Source: a virus
Length of the DNA: 20,239 nt
Virus record (IMG/VR): IMGVR_UViG_3300036766_002100
Location: 1-20,239 of that record
Strand: one strand, 5' to 3'
Shown: positions 12,365 through 20,174 of the stretch, in pieces
Position numbering within the stretch: the first letter of the stretch is position 1
How the letters are laid out: each line of letters opens with the position of its first letter
Made by a program: the position numbers and the translations under genes
Notes under the pieces: model-generated
Told to the model about the DNA's origin: nothing
Database searches by the model: none
The model's input: the letters and a program-made list of their open reading frames with translations, nothing else

Positions 12365-14529
12365 TTAGCCTCCAACTGATACAGCAGGGACGGATGCCCT
12401 TGTGCTGATTGCGGAACCTTGGCAACCTTGATGTCGCCCTGTTGACAAAGCGTGTCGACGATCTTCTGGAACGTCTGCGCATCGAGTTTCATACGCTTAA
12501 GCAGAACGCTGTGCGGTAGCGTTCTGTCCGGCGCGTTTCGAAGCTTCTCCACAAACTTCAGACAGTCCGCGTGGAACGGGTTGTCCGCGACATGGCTCTG
12601 CGCCATGAAGAGCATTCGGCGCGTCTGGTGCATTACAAACTTCGTGGCCCACTCCATCGCCGCCAGACTAATGCGCGGCGACTCGTGGTTCTCGCTTACG
12701 GCATAGATAAGAGCGAGTTTGCGTGTTTGCTCACTGACACGGCCCCAGACAGTTGTGCCAACTGGGTCGCCAGCGGCTTCAGCACTTGCATACTCGGCCT
12801 CGGCTTGCTCACGCGTCTCGATGAGAACACGCTTTGCATCCTCGGTATGCTCAACGATGCGCGGCTCAGGATGCCATTTCTCAAGATTGCCCGTTCCTGG
12901 CTGAAAGTCTGCCCACCATTTTGCGGCGGCAAGAATGCGCAGCGGCAGTTCGAGTATTTTCGGCTCTTGCCCCTTGGGGCGCGGCCCGCTTTCAAGGATA
13001 AGCATGCGAGCGAAAAAGCCGTTCGTGAGCATGCGTTCCGAAAGCGCCTCATAGTAGTGATTCGGAATCGCCGTGCCGAAGATAACGAGACACGGCTGAT
13101 CAATTGCCCCTGGCGGTTCCTTACTGGCCTTGCGACGCATTGGGAACACGCTGTTCGAGGCTGAATAGAGCGTGAGCAGGGTGCTCATTACGTTCTCATG
13201 CCGTGCGTCCTTCGCTTTGTTGATGGTCTGAAGCATCCCATCGATTTCGTCGGTCTGGAAAAGCATCGACGGCTTGATGAACAGCGCGTCCTGGATGCCT
13301 TCGCCGCTCGCGAACCGCTCGCCAAGGCAGTCGCTCATGCCCACTTGATGGAGAATGCGCGTGTTGACCTTTCGCGGCCAGTCTTTGCCTGCGGCCGAGT
13401 GCGCAAGACCCAGGAGATAAATGTTGGTGCGGTTATCGCCTGGATCACGCACTTTGCGACCGGCGAGAAATGCCTGTAAGGCCAGCGCACCGGCAAATGC
13501 CATGACAATGTTCGGATAGGGCGCTGTCTCCAACGAGTAGTCCATTACTTCTGAGACGAAGCCAGGAATGCGTAGCAGTTCCTCTGGCAACGGTCCGGGG
13601 TCGGGCAGCGATGATGTCAGTTCTTGCTCGCACGGAGCGACGTTGGCCACAATACCGGAGATGTCGACGTCTGATTGTGTTGTGGTATCCTGGTCTCTGA
13701 GCCAGCCAAAAGGCTTATCGTGCGGCTTTGCGGCCGCATCTTCGACCTTGTGACGCAGTTCTTTCTCGCTCCAAGGTGGCTGACAGCGCGGGTTGTAATG
13801 AGCGAAAAGCATTTCCAGAGCGCGGTCCTTAGGGATTCCGAATCCGTGAACGAGCACCACGGCCGCTGAATAGGTTGAATTGTGTCCGCTTTGTCCGCTG
13901 ATGGCCTCTGGCATTGCATTGAGATACGCGAGCGCACGCTTTTCAAGATCGTCGGTAGTCTGAAAAACTCGCGTCTCAAGATTCAGTGTTTGCAGGTTGC
14001 CTTTGAGATTGTCGAGAATCTCCGCGAGCCATGCTGGCGGCTCTGGTAATTTATCTGGCGAAACGTTCAATTCCATGCCCGGTGCCCAGCGATACACGCC
14101 ATCGTGGCGCACAGAAGGCGGCGCAATGACATAGCCGCCGAAACCGCGCGTGTCGATTTTGGGTGCGATCCTGCTTTGCGTGTTTCCCCAGGCGCGTCCA
14201 GCGGGTTGCCGGAAGATGTGATGCCGCCCGCCTCGTGGTGTGAGCGATACAAACGTCGCAAGCTCCGATTGCTTATCGGGATCGTCGGCAAGCCAGGAAT
14301 TATCCGCACCGTCGATGTCGATGACGATAAGCCCCGCTGTAGCGATCCCGATATTTGCGTTGGGCGTTTGTTGCCACCACGCTTCAATCTGCGCCACATC
14401 TGTCGTTGCATCCTTGAAACCGTGCTCCGTAATGGGACTTGAGCCGCCCGGCTTGCAAGGAAAGACAGGGTAGCCCAGTTCCGCATACGCGAGTGCTGCA
14501 TCCCGGAGCGCTGTATTCGGGCCGTTCAT
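12358..14529 (-). CDS. Bifunctional primase-polymerase / DUF3987 helicase-like protein
   Basis: About 723 aa. The N-terminal prim-pol domain (about 10-170) shows GYPVFPCKPGGSSPI, the metal-binding VIDIDG (69-74), TPRGGRHHIF (97-106) and DTRGFGGYVIAPPS (126-139), as in archaeo-eukaryotic-type primases. A linker (about 215-275) resembles a primase C-terminal domain. A DUF3987/SF3-like ATPase domain follows, with a Walker A-like GLAHSAAGKD (374-383) and Walker B-like LFQTDEIDG (about 424-431). The last 60 residues look like a winged helix. It would prime and unwind phage DNA. I chose the ATG at 14529, five bases after the previous stop; a TTG at 14547 adds six residues and cannot be excluded. 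It is the last gene of the replication operon, ending at the origin-like region. Confidence 0.93.
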   Translation of the reverse strand: MNGPNTALRDAALAYAELGYPVFPCKPGGSSPITEHGFKDATTDVAQIEAWWQQTPNANIGIATAGLIVIDIDGADNSWLADDPDKQSELATFVSLTPRGGRHHIFRQPAGRAWGNTQSRIAPKIDTRGFGGYVIAPPSVRHDGVYRWAPGMELNVSPDKLPEPPAWLAEILDNLKGNLQTLNLETRVFQTTDDLEKRALAYLNAMPEAISGQSGHNSTYSAAVVLVHGFGIPKDRALEMLFAHYNPRCQPPWSEKELRHKVEDAAAKPHDKPFGWLRDQDTTTQSDVDISGIVANVAPCEQELTSSLPDPGPLPEELLRIPGFVSEVMDYSLETAPYPNIVMAFAGALALQAFLAGRKVRDPGDNRTNIYLLGLAHSAAGKDWPRKVNTRILHQVGMSDCLGERFASGEGIQDALFIKPSMLFQTDEIDGMLQTINKAKDARHENVMSTLLTLYSASNSVFPMRRKASKEPPGAIDQPCLVIFGTAIPNHYYEALSERMLTNGFFARMLILESGPRPKGQEPKILELPLRILAAAKWWADFQPGTGNLEKWHPEPRIVEHTEDAKRVLIETREQAEAEYASAEAAGDPVGTTVWGRVSEQTRKLALIYAVSENHESPRISLAAMEWATKFVMHQTRRMLFMAQSHVADNPFHADCLKFVEKLRNAPDRTLPHSVLLKRMKLDAQTFQKIVDTLCQQGDIKVAKVPQSAQGHPSLLYQLEAKG

Positions 14530-14534
14530 GTCAT

Positions 14535-14894
14535 TTAATCTCGCCAAATTATCTGCTTTCCGAACACGCCGCTGATTTTGTCTCCCCCTTCATCGTACAG
14601 AAACAGCTGTGATAGCGTGGTGCGACCTTTGTGAAAGTGAAATTTTGCGGCGAAGACGTGCCCGCTTTCGCACGCGAGATCAATTTCAATGGCAACACCG
14701 CGACCCTCTGGCGCAACGAGATGATCATGCTGGATGCCCTGATCGGTTATTGTCACTTCGCCGCCCTGTTGGCCTGCGGGATTGCATCGCAATGCCCAAG
14801 GGTAGGTTCTATCGCTGCCGCACACCGGGCAAAGGATTTTCCTCTCTGAATACATTTGCCCTGTAGCACATGGATGAGGGGATTTGTTGTTCAC
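14535..14894 (-). CDS. Hypothetical zinc-binding protein, 119 aa
   Basis: The start is a GTG at 14894 with AAGGAG seven bases upstream, just after the stop of the 44-aa gene. A CPVCGS knuckle (residues 22-27) and later cysteines in LRC and LACESGH suggest a zinc site. The rest is strand-rich, with ending DKISGVFGKQIIWRD. I recognise no specific function; similar small knuckle proteins are common in phage replication clusters. The stop precedes the primase ATG by five bases, so the two are likely co-translated. Confidence 0.8.
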   Translation of the reverse strand: MNNKSPHPCATGQMYSERKILCPVCGSDRTYPWALRCNPAGQQGGEVTITDQGIQHDHLVAPEGRGVAIEIDLACESGHVFAAKFHFHKGRTTLSQLFLYDEGGDKISGVFGKQIIWRD

Positions 14895-14905
14895 GTTCTT
14901 GCTCC

Positions 14906-15040
14906 TTATCTTTCAGGACTGAATTTGCGATACTTGTCAAGGCAGACGATCTCTTTCTCCTTGCATTCGGCGATGCAGTTGCGCCAGTCTCGCCACCATG
15001 CCGCAAGCCGAGTGGAATGGATTCTAACGAGATTCCTCAT
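14906..15040 (-). CDS. Small hypothetical protein, 44 aa
   Basis: The ATG at 15040 overlaps the stop codon of the upstream 101-aa gene (ATGA), and the TAA at 14906 overlaps the Shine-Dalgarno of the next gene, so it fits exactly in the operon. The peptide starts MRNLVRIHSTRLAAWWRDW and has a cysteine pair (C-x3-C) and a basic, aromatic, amphipathic helix-like middle. No family is recognised. Tight packing is the main evidence that it is real. Confidence 0.65.
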   Translation of the reverse strand: MRNLVRIHSTRLAAWWRDWRNCIAECKEKEIVCLDKYRKFSPER

Positions 15041-15342
15041 GCTATTGCCTCGTCGACTGCTGGTTCAGCGCATTGACTTTGCTGTTTTCTGCGCATGAAG
15101 ACTCCGTCTGGCAAAGCACGAACGCCTGCGGTGCAGAATGCGCATTTGATTCGCTGAGCGCTCCTGGCTGAGATCAACTTGTCGCCATGCTGCAACCGCG
15201 CGAGCCGCTTCTGCATGCGGATATACAGGTCGAGTTCGCCCAACCTTTCCGCATCTTCGCAGGCATATATCTGGCCGCGGATTTCCAGCCACGGTTCAGT
15301 GTGATACTGGCTTTGTGTTTCTTTTCTGATTCTCTTTTTCAT
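15037..15342 (-). CDS. Hypothetical protein, 101 aa
   Basis: The ATG follows GAGGAG by five bases, and that site overlaps the helicase stop. The N-terminal half is charged and helical (EDAERLGELDLYIRMQKRLA). The second half contains KCAFC and a later cysteine (QSQC), which may bind metal. No family is recognised. It lies between the helicase and the 44-aa gene in the replication operon. Confidence 0.8.
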   Translation of the reverse strand: MKKRIRKETQSQYHTEPWLEIRGQIYACEDAERLGELDLYIRMQKRLARLQHGDKLISARSAQRIKCAFCTAGVRALPDGVFMRRKQQSQCAEPAVDEAIA

Positions 15343-15351
15343 GTACGCTCC

Positions 15352-17061
15352 TCAAAATGGCACGTCTTCGGCAATTGCTTCAGTTATGTTGGACGGTTCC
15401 ACTTCATCCCAACCCGGCTCGCGATAATCCGGCTTCTCGCCAAGTTCGCAATTGATGATGCGGTCGTACTTCTCGCCCGTCACATGGCGCACGGTAATTT
15501 TTGTGGTTTCGCAGAGCGCGCCGGCGTTAGCGAGGTCAACCGCTTCTTCGACAGTCGATGGAACAGACACGCTCGACCGTTGTCGCCACCATACCTCAGC
15601 CTTGGCCCTTGCGTACCCCGTGTGCTCGAAGCAGACCCATTCCGATTGCCAGCGGCGGAAACCGATGCGATAATCGACGCGCATGGTGGGTCGCGCTGTG
15701 AACGCTGCTTCGATATTGTCCACCTTGGGTGAACCGTTACGCTTGTGGTGAATCGAGTAGGTCGCTTCCTGCACTTCATAGTCCGTCACTGTGACCTGCC
15801 CGCTGAGTATCCCAGCCTCGCTGGCCTTCGCTTCATGCTTGTTGCGTTCTGGTGGTGGGAACTCATAGCCACAGTCGGGACACTTCGTATATGCGGCGTG
15901 AATGACCGCGTTGCACTCCGGGCATTCTTTAGCAGGCGCATCGCCAGAACCATTCTCTTGAGGCTTGATGCGCAACGCGTCTACGGGCCCATGCCGCATG
16001 ATGTTGCCGCCAAAATCGAGGACTAAGCAATCCGTCTTGCTTTCGCACAACCGGAAACCTCGCCCGACCATTTGGTAATAGAGTCCTGGGGACATAGTAG
16101 GTCTAAGTAGAGCGACGCAGTCGATGTTCGGTGCGTCAAAACCCGTAGTGAGAACATTGACGTTGACCAAATGCTTCAGACATCCGCTGCGGAACTTGTT
16201 CAGTGTCTCGGCGCGCTCCAGTGACAACGTGTCACCGGTCACCAAGCCACACTCATGGCCAAGGCCCGTCAGCGTTTGCTGCACGTGCATAGCATGGTTC
16301 ACTCCGCTGGCGAAAATGAGAACCGCGCGTCGGTCTTGTGTGTGCTCGATGATCTCGTTGCACGCCGAACGTACCAGCGCAGCATCGTCCATGAGGTTCT
16401 CGACCTCTAGCGGGATGAACTCGCCGCCACGTATGTGCAGACCGGAAGTGTCGACCTTGCTTTTGCCGGATTTCGACTTCAGTGGGCAGAGGTAGCATTG
16501 CGCAATCAGTTCACGCACTCCGATCTCATAGCAAATCTCGTTGAGGATGTTGTCTGGTTCGCATATTGTGCCAGTGGCCATGCGGAATGGCGTCGCTGTC
16601 AGACCAATAACGCGAAGTCGCGGATTCACCGTCTTCATATCCGCAAGAAGTGTCCGGTACATTCCATCGCCATCCGCCGGAATCATATGCGCTTCATCAA
16701 TGATGACGAGATCGAAGCGGCCAAGGTCCAGAGCGCGCTTGTAGATTGACTGCACTCCCGCAACAATAATGGGGTGGTCGGTGTCGCGGCTTTTGAGACC
16801 AGCAGAGTAGACGCCGACCTGCAGGAGTAACTCAGGGGCAACCTGGCGAATCTTGTCGACAGCCTGTTCGAGCAACTCCTTCACGTGCGCAACGATAAGG
16901 ACGCGGCCTTGCCACAGTCCAACCGCGTCCTTGCAGATGCTTGCCATAACCGGCGTCTTGCCACCCGCTGTCGGAATTACGACGCACGGATTGACATCGT
17001 GTTCGCGCAAGTAACGATAGACTGCCTCAACGGCCTCTTGCTGGTATGGTCTCAGTTGCAT
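15352..17061 (-). CDS. SF2 DEAD/DEAH-box helicase with C-terminal zinc ribbon
   Basis: The 569-aa protein carries the superfamily 2 motifs in order: RPYQQEAV (4-11), Walker A PTAGGKT (30-36), DEAH (122-125), TATP (155-158), LTTGFDAP (304-311) and QMVGRGFR (330-337). A zinc ribbon (CPEC at 380-383 and CPDC at 394-397) and a C-terminal extension of about 170 residues follow; these may help bind branched or forked DNA. The closest familiar group is the RadD/UvsW-like phage and host helicases acting in recombination and replication restart. The neighbouring RusA resolvase, ssDNA-binding protein and Sak4-like ATPase fit this role. The ATG is one base beyond the RusA stop. Confidence 0.94.
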   Translation of the reverse strand: MQLRPYQQEAVEAVYRYLREHDVNPCVVIPTAGGKTPVMASICKDAVGLWQGRVLIVAHVKELLEQAVDKIRQVAPELLLQVGVYSAGLKSRDTDHPIIVAGVQSIYKRALDLGRFDLVIIDEAHMIPADGDGMYRTLLADMKTVNPRLRVIGLTATPFRMATGTICEPDNILNEICYEIGVRELIAQCYLCPLKSKSGKSKVDTSGLHIRGGEFIPLEVENLMDDAALVRSACNEIIEHTQDRRAVLIFASGVNHAMHVQQTLTGLGHECGLVTGDTLSLERAETLNKFRSGCLKHLVNVNVLTTGFDAPNIDCVALLRPTMSPGLYYQMVGRGFRLCESKTDCLVLDFGGNIMRHGPVDALRIKPQENGSGDAPAKECPECNAVIHAAYTKCPDCGYEFPPPERNKHEAKASEAGILSGQVTVTDYEVQEATYSIHHKRNGSPKVDNIEAAFTARPTMRVDYRIGFRRWQSEWVCFEHTGYARAKAEVWWRQRSSVSVPSTVEEAVDLANAGALCETTKITVRHVTGEKYDRIINCELGEKPDYREPGWDEVEPSNITEAIAEDVPF

Positions 17062-17062
17062 T

Positions 17063-17416
17063 TCAGTGGTTTGCGATAGTGTTTATGCGGACGATTACCT
17101 TGCCGCCAGGAAACGTTGTGCGGCGGCGGATGTGAATATCATCAATCTGGCTGTCATCGCGGTACACGCCGCCGTGCTGAATCGCATCGAATAGACTTTT
17201 TTGAACGTTGTCAATATCGCGTCTGCGGTGGTCCGGCGGGTAAACATCGACTTCCACCATAAGAGGTCCGTCCAGTCGACGCATCCCCCGCGCCGCGAGG
17301 ATCGAAACGACGCGTGCGCGAAATTTCCGACCCTCGCGGCTGATTAGTGTCCTGCCGCGCCATCGGCGGTAATAGTGATTCACCGATGGTGGAAACGGCA
17401 GTTCGAGCAGAATCAT
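17063..17416 (-). CDS. rusA: RusA-family Holliday junction resolvase
   Basis: At 117 aa it matches RusA in length and motifs: a start LELPFPPSVNHYYRR, the acidic cluster RRRDIDNVQKSLFDAI (D67, D69) and VYRDDSQIDDI (D87, D88), corresponding to the catalytic aspartates of RusA. As a dimer it cuts four-way DNA junctions formed during phage recombination and concatemer resolution. The ATG overlaps the DUF669 stop by four bases, and the helicase follows one base after the stop. Confidence 0.94.
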   Translation of the reverse strand: MILLELPFPPSVNHYYRRWRGRTLISREGRKFRARVVSILAARGMRRLDGPLMVEVDVYPPDHRRRDIDNVQKSLFDAIQHGGVYRDDSQIDDIHIRRRTTFPGGKVIVRINTIANH

Positions 17417-17877
17417 TTACGCGCCCATGGGGCTGTGGTCTGCTGTGTGGGTGGCTGGGCTGGTTTCGCAGCGTTTGCGGTTTCACGCTTTGCGTAGCCA
17501 GTTACCTCGTTGACAACGTCGCCGGTGTCCTCGCGCTTCTTGCACTTCACGCTGATGACAAGCGGGATGTTGTGCAACTCCGCGCTGTCGCCGGGCGTCA
17601 TTACATTGACGGCGTGGCAAATGGCCGAGAGTTGCGCTCGGGAAATCTTGACCGTCTGCGGATTGGGATGGTCTAGGCAGAGGCGCGCCCAGACCATGCG
17701 GTCCTTGTACTCGCCTTCGAGAATGGCGAAGGTCAGTTGCAGATAATTGCCCGCGCCGTTCTTGGTGGGCTTCGTCTCCGAGTCAGTTATCGCGGCAACG
17801 TACTTGCCCGCGGGAATCGGGTCGAATGCCACGGTCGGTTGCACTTGGTTCGCGTTGAATCCGTTGAGTTGCGCCAT
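17413..17877 (-). CDS. DUF669 family (ssDNA-binding-like) protein
   Basis: The 154-aa sequence is typical of DUF669: FDPIPAGKYVAAITDSE, KPTKNGAGNYLQLTFAILEG, then EYKDRMVWARLCLDHPN and KISRAQLSAICHAV. These proteins are found beside Sak/Sak4, RusA and helicase genes in phages and are thought to act like single-strand binding proteins. The C-terminus (about 130-154) is Pro/Gln/Thr-rich and ends PWARK, a flexible tail but not the acidic one typical of SSB. It starts three bases after the stop of the Sak4-like gene. Confidence 0.9.
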   Translation of the reverse strand: MAQLNGFNANQVQPTVAFDPIPAGKYVAAITDSETKPTKNGAGNYLQLTFAILEGEYKDRMVWARLCLDHPNPQTVKISRAQLSAICHAVNVMTPGDSAELHNIPLVISVKCKKREDTGDVVNEVTGYAKRETANAAKPAQPPTQQTTAPWARK

Positions 17878-17880
17878 GGG

Positions 17881-18672
17881 TCAGTTCTCCTGTGGATTGG
17901 TGTTAATGGGATTGATGGGATTCACGATTGCATCCATGATGGCCTGCCACGAGAGAGGCAGTTCAGCAGGCATTGAGTAACGGTTCTTCGCCACACAGGC
18001 CGGAGAGCCGACGCAGCGCAGAATGCGTTCACCTCCGTCCTTTCCAAGACCGGCCGCGATTGTGCGGTCGCGCCCGAAACCCGTCTCTTCCGTCTTCGTG
18101 ATGATTTTGCGCGTGGCGAAGAGCACTGCGTCGGCCCATTCCGTTACGACTCCTGTCGCGTGACGATTCAGGCGCGGGGAATAGCGGTCGTAAGCCATCG
18201 CCTCCGGGTCTTCGTATCGCTCGACCCTCGCGTGCGCCAAAAGAATGACGCACATCCCGCGCGCGAAACGCAGTTCATTCAGGTCGGTCAGCATGTTGCG
18301 CCAGTGGTTGAGCGCGTGCGTGTAGCCTTTGGCGTAGCCGCCGTCCACCTTCTCGATGCACGATACGCCGTACTGCTCGCAAAGAGCGTCCCAGATGAGC
18401 CGCTCCAGCCAATCGAGAGAATCGATTATCACCGTTTCGTAGTCGTGCTTCTGGTGAATCAGTTCCTGAATCGCCGCCTGGACATCGTCAAAACGCTTGG
18501 CCAGCGGGAAACTGTTGCATGCGATCTGGTCGAGACCATCTTCAGTCGCGATGAAAATCGGCTTGGGGGACTGCGCGGCAAGAGTGCTCTTGCCGATGCC
18601 TTCCGTGCCATAAATCAAGATTCTTGGCGGTGTCTGACGGCGTCCACTGTGCACTTGTTCAAGCATTGACAT
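17881..18672 (-). CDS. Sak4-like RecA-fold ATPase (AAA_24)
   Basis: The 263-aa product has Walker A GTEGIGKST (22-30), Walker B VIIDS (81-85) and the AAA_24/Sak4 layout (PKPIFIATEDGLDQI; CVILLAHARVERYEDP). Such phage ATPases assist single-strand annealing and recombination together with an SSB-like partner, here DUF669. I chose ATG 18672 because GGAGG precedes it by six bases; an ATG at 18690 lacks one. The C-terminus has a short tandem NPINPINTNPQ encoded by a 9-bp repeat. It heads the replication/recombination operon, about 70 bases after conserved element B. Confidence 0.9.
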   Translation of the reverse strand: MSMLEQVHSGRRQTPPRILIYGTEGIGKSTLAAQSPKPIFIATEDGLDQIACNSFPLAKRFDDVQAAIQELIHQKHDYETVIIDSLDWLERLIWDALCEQYGVSCIEKVDGGYAKGYTHALNHWRNMLTDLNELRFARGMCVILLAHARVERYEDPEAMAYDRYSPRLNRHATGVVTEWADAVLFATRKIITKTEETGFGRDRTIAAGLGKDGGERILRCVGSPACVAKNRYSMPAELPLSWQAIMDAIVNPINPINTNPQEN

Positions 18673-18744
18673 TGAGTTCCTCCGATTCATGGGGAAATGT
18701 GGATTTCATTTCGAGAATGTTTTTGATCATGTGGTCACCTATTT

Positions 18745-18784
18745 ATCTAACTACCCGGAAAAAGTGCGAAATGGCGGTGAGTTC
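18745..18784 (-). promoter_or_regulatory. Conserved 40-nt element, copy B (candidate promoter of the replication operon)
   Basis: Same strand as copy A (2368-2407) and identical to it at 32 of 40 positions. The core, pyrimidine tract and CCGGGTA are the most conserved. It ends 72 nt before the Sak4-like ATG, against 69 nt for copy A and its gene. It overlaps the last bases of the sigma-factor gene. TAGATA at about 18749-18744 is a possible -10. Confidence 0.55.
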
Positions 18785-19376
18785 ATAAATATTTTTGTAG
18801 ACCGGCAGCCTCAAATACCGTGCGAATCTTGGCTATATTGTCACGGAGAGTCCTTCTGGGGATGTCAATTAGTTTCATTGCGTCGCCCGCGGCTCCAGTC
18901 ATCACAATCTCGCATATACTGCGCAGGCGTGCAGGAAGGGCGGCTACAACCGTCTCAACATCGTGAGCAAGGTCGACTTCTTCCTCTGGACTTCTGCTTT
19001 GCAGTCCGAGTCGATGGTTGCGCTTCTCATAGGGAAGGGTCTCCCATAGCGCGATAGAGTCAGTGCCGTCGTTTTCGCCTGGGATGCGGCCGTCAAGTGA
19101 AGATATCTTGAGACGATAATCGCGCTTAAAGCATTTGCGGTCCCGAATAAACCTGCTGATTCTTCTTGCAACGACAGTCTTGGCGAATGCATTCAGCGTG
19201 GCCTTGCTTGCGTCGAATTTGGGCAGACGGCTTATCAGATCGAGCATCAACTCACCTTCTATGTCAGCACGGTCTGATTTTGTGAATCCCACTTTGCCGA
19301 TTAGTTGCTTTGCTTTGTGCCTGATGTGTTTTGTGATGTACAGATTGATTTCATGCTGCTTTTGATTGGCTTGCAT
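18783..19376 (-). CDS. Phage-encoded sigma-70-like RNA polymerase sigma factor
   Basis: The start is ATG 19376, with AAGGAGG five bases upstream; a longer in-frame start at 19487 would span the structured leader. The 197-aa protein fits a minimal two-domain sigma factor. A region-2-like part (about 37-82) reads DIEGELMLDLISRLPKFDAS and AFAKTVVARRISRFIRDRK. A region-4-like part (about 138-192) reads ETVVAALPARLRSICEIVM, then IDIPRRTLRDNIAKIR as the helix-turn-helix. ECF-type and phage sigma factors redirect host polymerase to specific promoters. The two copies of the 40-nt element are candidate targets. Homology is moderate, so a DNA-binding regulator with sigma-like domains is the alternative. 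Confidence 0.82.
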   Translation of the reverse strand: MQANQKQHEINLYITKHIRHKAKQLIGKVGFTKSDRADIEGELMLDLISRLPKFDASKATLNAFAKTVVARRISRFIRDRKCFKRDYRLKISSLDGRIPGENDGTDSIALWETLPYEKRNHRLGLQSRSPEEEVDLAHDVETVVAALPARLRSICEIVMTGAAGDAMKLIDIPRRTLRDNIAKIRTVFEAAGLQKYL

Positions 19377-19426
19377 AACTGCCTCCTTGGCCGAAGAGGC
19401 GTGCGTGAGTACCAACCATAGCAGCG

Positions 19427-19478
19427 ACCCGGACGGGTGAAGGCGTCGTGAGTTCGCCGTTTTGGCGGCACCCACGAC
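19427..19478. other. Structured leader of the sigma-factor gene
   Basis: GTCGTG (19445-19450) pairs with CACGAC (19473-19478), enclosing CGCC/GGCG (19455-19458 with 19464-19467). A smaller ACCC/GGGT hairpin lies at 19427-19438. No T-run follows. They occupy the 188-base gap between the 107-aa gene and the sigma factor, in which I see no other gene. Confidence 0.4.
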
Positions 19479-19564
19479 TGCCTCCACCTTGTGGCCGGTT
19501 AGTCGTCTGGTTTTCGAATAAAAGGATTACGTGTAAAAGATCATGCGGGGGCCGAACCCACTAG

Positions 19565-19888
19565 TTAGGCGATCACCTCCTCGATGGTCATCCGGAAAGG
19601 AAGACCACGTTGAATGTCGATGGATAGGATAACGCCGTCGTCCATAGCCTCCATTTGGGCGAATAAATCACGCACTTGCACCTTGATGGCGAAGTCGGGC
19701 TTCGTGATTTCGGGACGTGGGCCGTTCTCGCCACCGAACTTGACCTCGCGGATCACGCGAGGCGGCGGGGTGAAAACTGGTTGACCTTTGTGCACTGCCA
19801 GATTCTCAATGCGGCCATAATTGATCCGCTGCATTTCTGTAATCAGCAGTTGCCGGGCGGGTGTAAGAGATGCCTTCGAATCAGCCAT
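19565..19888 (-). CDS. Hypothetical protein, 107 aa
   Basis: The ATG at 19888 follows GGAAAGGA by about seven bases. The centre has a strongly patterned motif: QRINYGRIENLAVHKGQPVF, PPPRVIREVKFGGENGPRP and a C-terminal RGLPFRMTIEEVIA. It has the look of a conserved small protein family, possibly nucleic-acid-associated, but I cannot name it. It is upstream of the sigma-factor gene on the same strand, separated by the structured leader. Confidence 0.8.
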   Translation of the reverse strand: MADSKASLTPARQLLITEMQRINYGRIENLAVHKGQPVFTPPPRVIREVKFGGENGPRPEITKPDFAIKVQVRDLFAQMEAMDDGVILSIDIQRGLPFRMTIEEVIA

Positions 19889-19950
19889 AACGCGTTCCTT
19901 TCCAGTGGGTAACGGTTAATGGCGCGCGGCGTGTCTCTCCTCGAGACCAT

Positions 19951-19998
19951 AAAAAACGCCGGATGCGCCTTCATGGCTGAAGGGACGGCATCCGGCGT
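19951..19998 (-). terminator. Intrinsic terminator at the end of an operon to the right
   Basis: On the minus strand ACGCCGGATGC (19998-19988) pairs perfectly with GCATCCGGCGT (19966-19956) and is followed directly by T residues (19956-19951). The loop contains a second hairpin, CTTCA/TGAAG. It lies after the 41-aa ORF and before the 107-aa gene. Confidence 0.85.
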
Positions 19999-20002
19999 AG
20001 CA

Positions 20003-20025
20003 GAGGCTACATTTGACGTAGCCTC
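20003..20025. other. Second hairpin upstream of the terminator
   Basis: GAGGCTAC (20003-20010) pairs perfectly with GTAGCCTC (20018-20025), with a 7-base loop. With the terminator hairpin next to it, this makes a tandem structure at the 3' end of a leftward transcript. Confidence 0.6.
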
Positions 20026-20048
20026 CAAATTATTTCAGTTTTTCGTGT

Positions 20049-20174
20049 TCAGTCGTTCTTTACCGGTCGTATCTCCCACCCAAGTCCGTCTTCGGGTACG
20101 TATCGCGGCGTGTTCCCGAACATGATAGCGCGCTCTAGGTAACGCCAACTAAGAATATTGCAGTTCTTTGACAT
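20049..20174 (-). CDS. Possible small protein, 41 aa
   Basis: An ATG at 20174 opens 41 codons ending TGA at 20049. The peptide starts MSKNCNILSWRYLERAIMFG and ends EIRPVKND, a protein-like composition with two Trp residues. No clear Shine-Dalgarno is present and an in-frame stop lies four codons upstream. The tandem hairpins just downstream are consistent with it being the last gene of a leftward operon. The remaining bases to the right edge (20175-20239) show no gene on this strand. Confidence 0.4.
   Translation of the reverse strand: MSKNCNILSWRYLERAIMFGNTPRYVPEDGLGWEIRPVKND

Noticed and set aside
12210-12482. A 90-codon minus-strand frame across the AT-rich region
   Set aside because: It overlaps the primase 3' end in another frame and translates simple-sequence DNA into a low-complexity peptide. 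There is no ribosome binding site.
18659-18730. A 23-codon leader ORF (MIKNILEMKSTFPHESEELN...) between element B and the Sak4-like gene
   Set aside because: It overlaps the Sak4 start and could in principle couple translation. If the -10 in element B is right, however, the transcript would begin at its ribosome binding site, leaving it leaderless. Evidence is too thin to annotate.
19540-19565. A T-arm-like hairpin (GTGGG, 7-base loop TTCGGCC, CCCGC on the minus strand) suggesting a tRNA end
   Set aside because: The loop lacks the conserved T-loop adenine and no acceptor, D or anticodon arm can be drawn around it.
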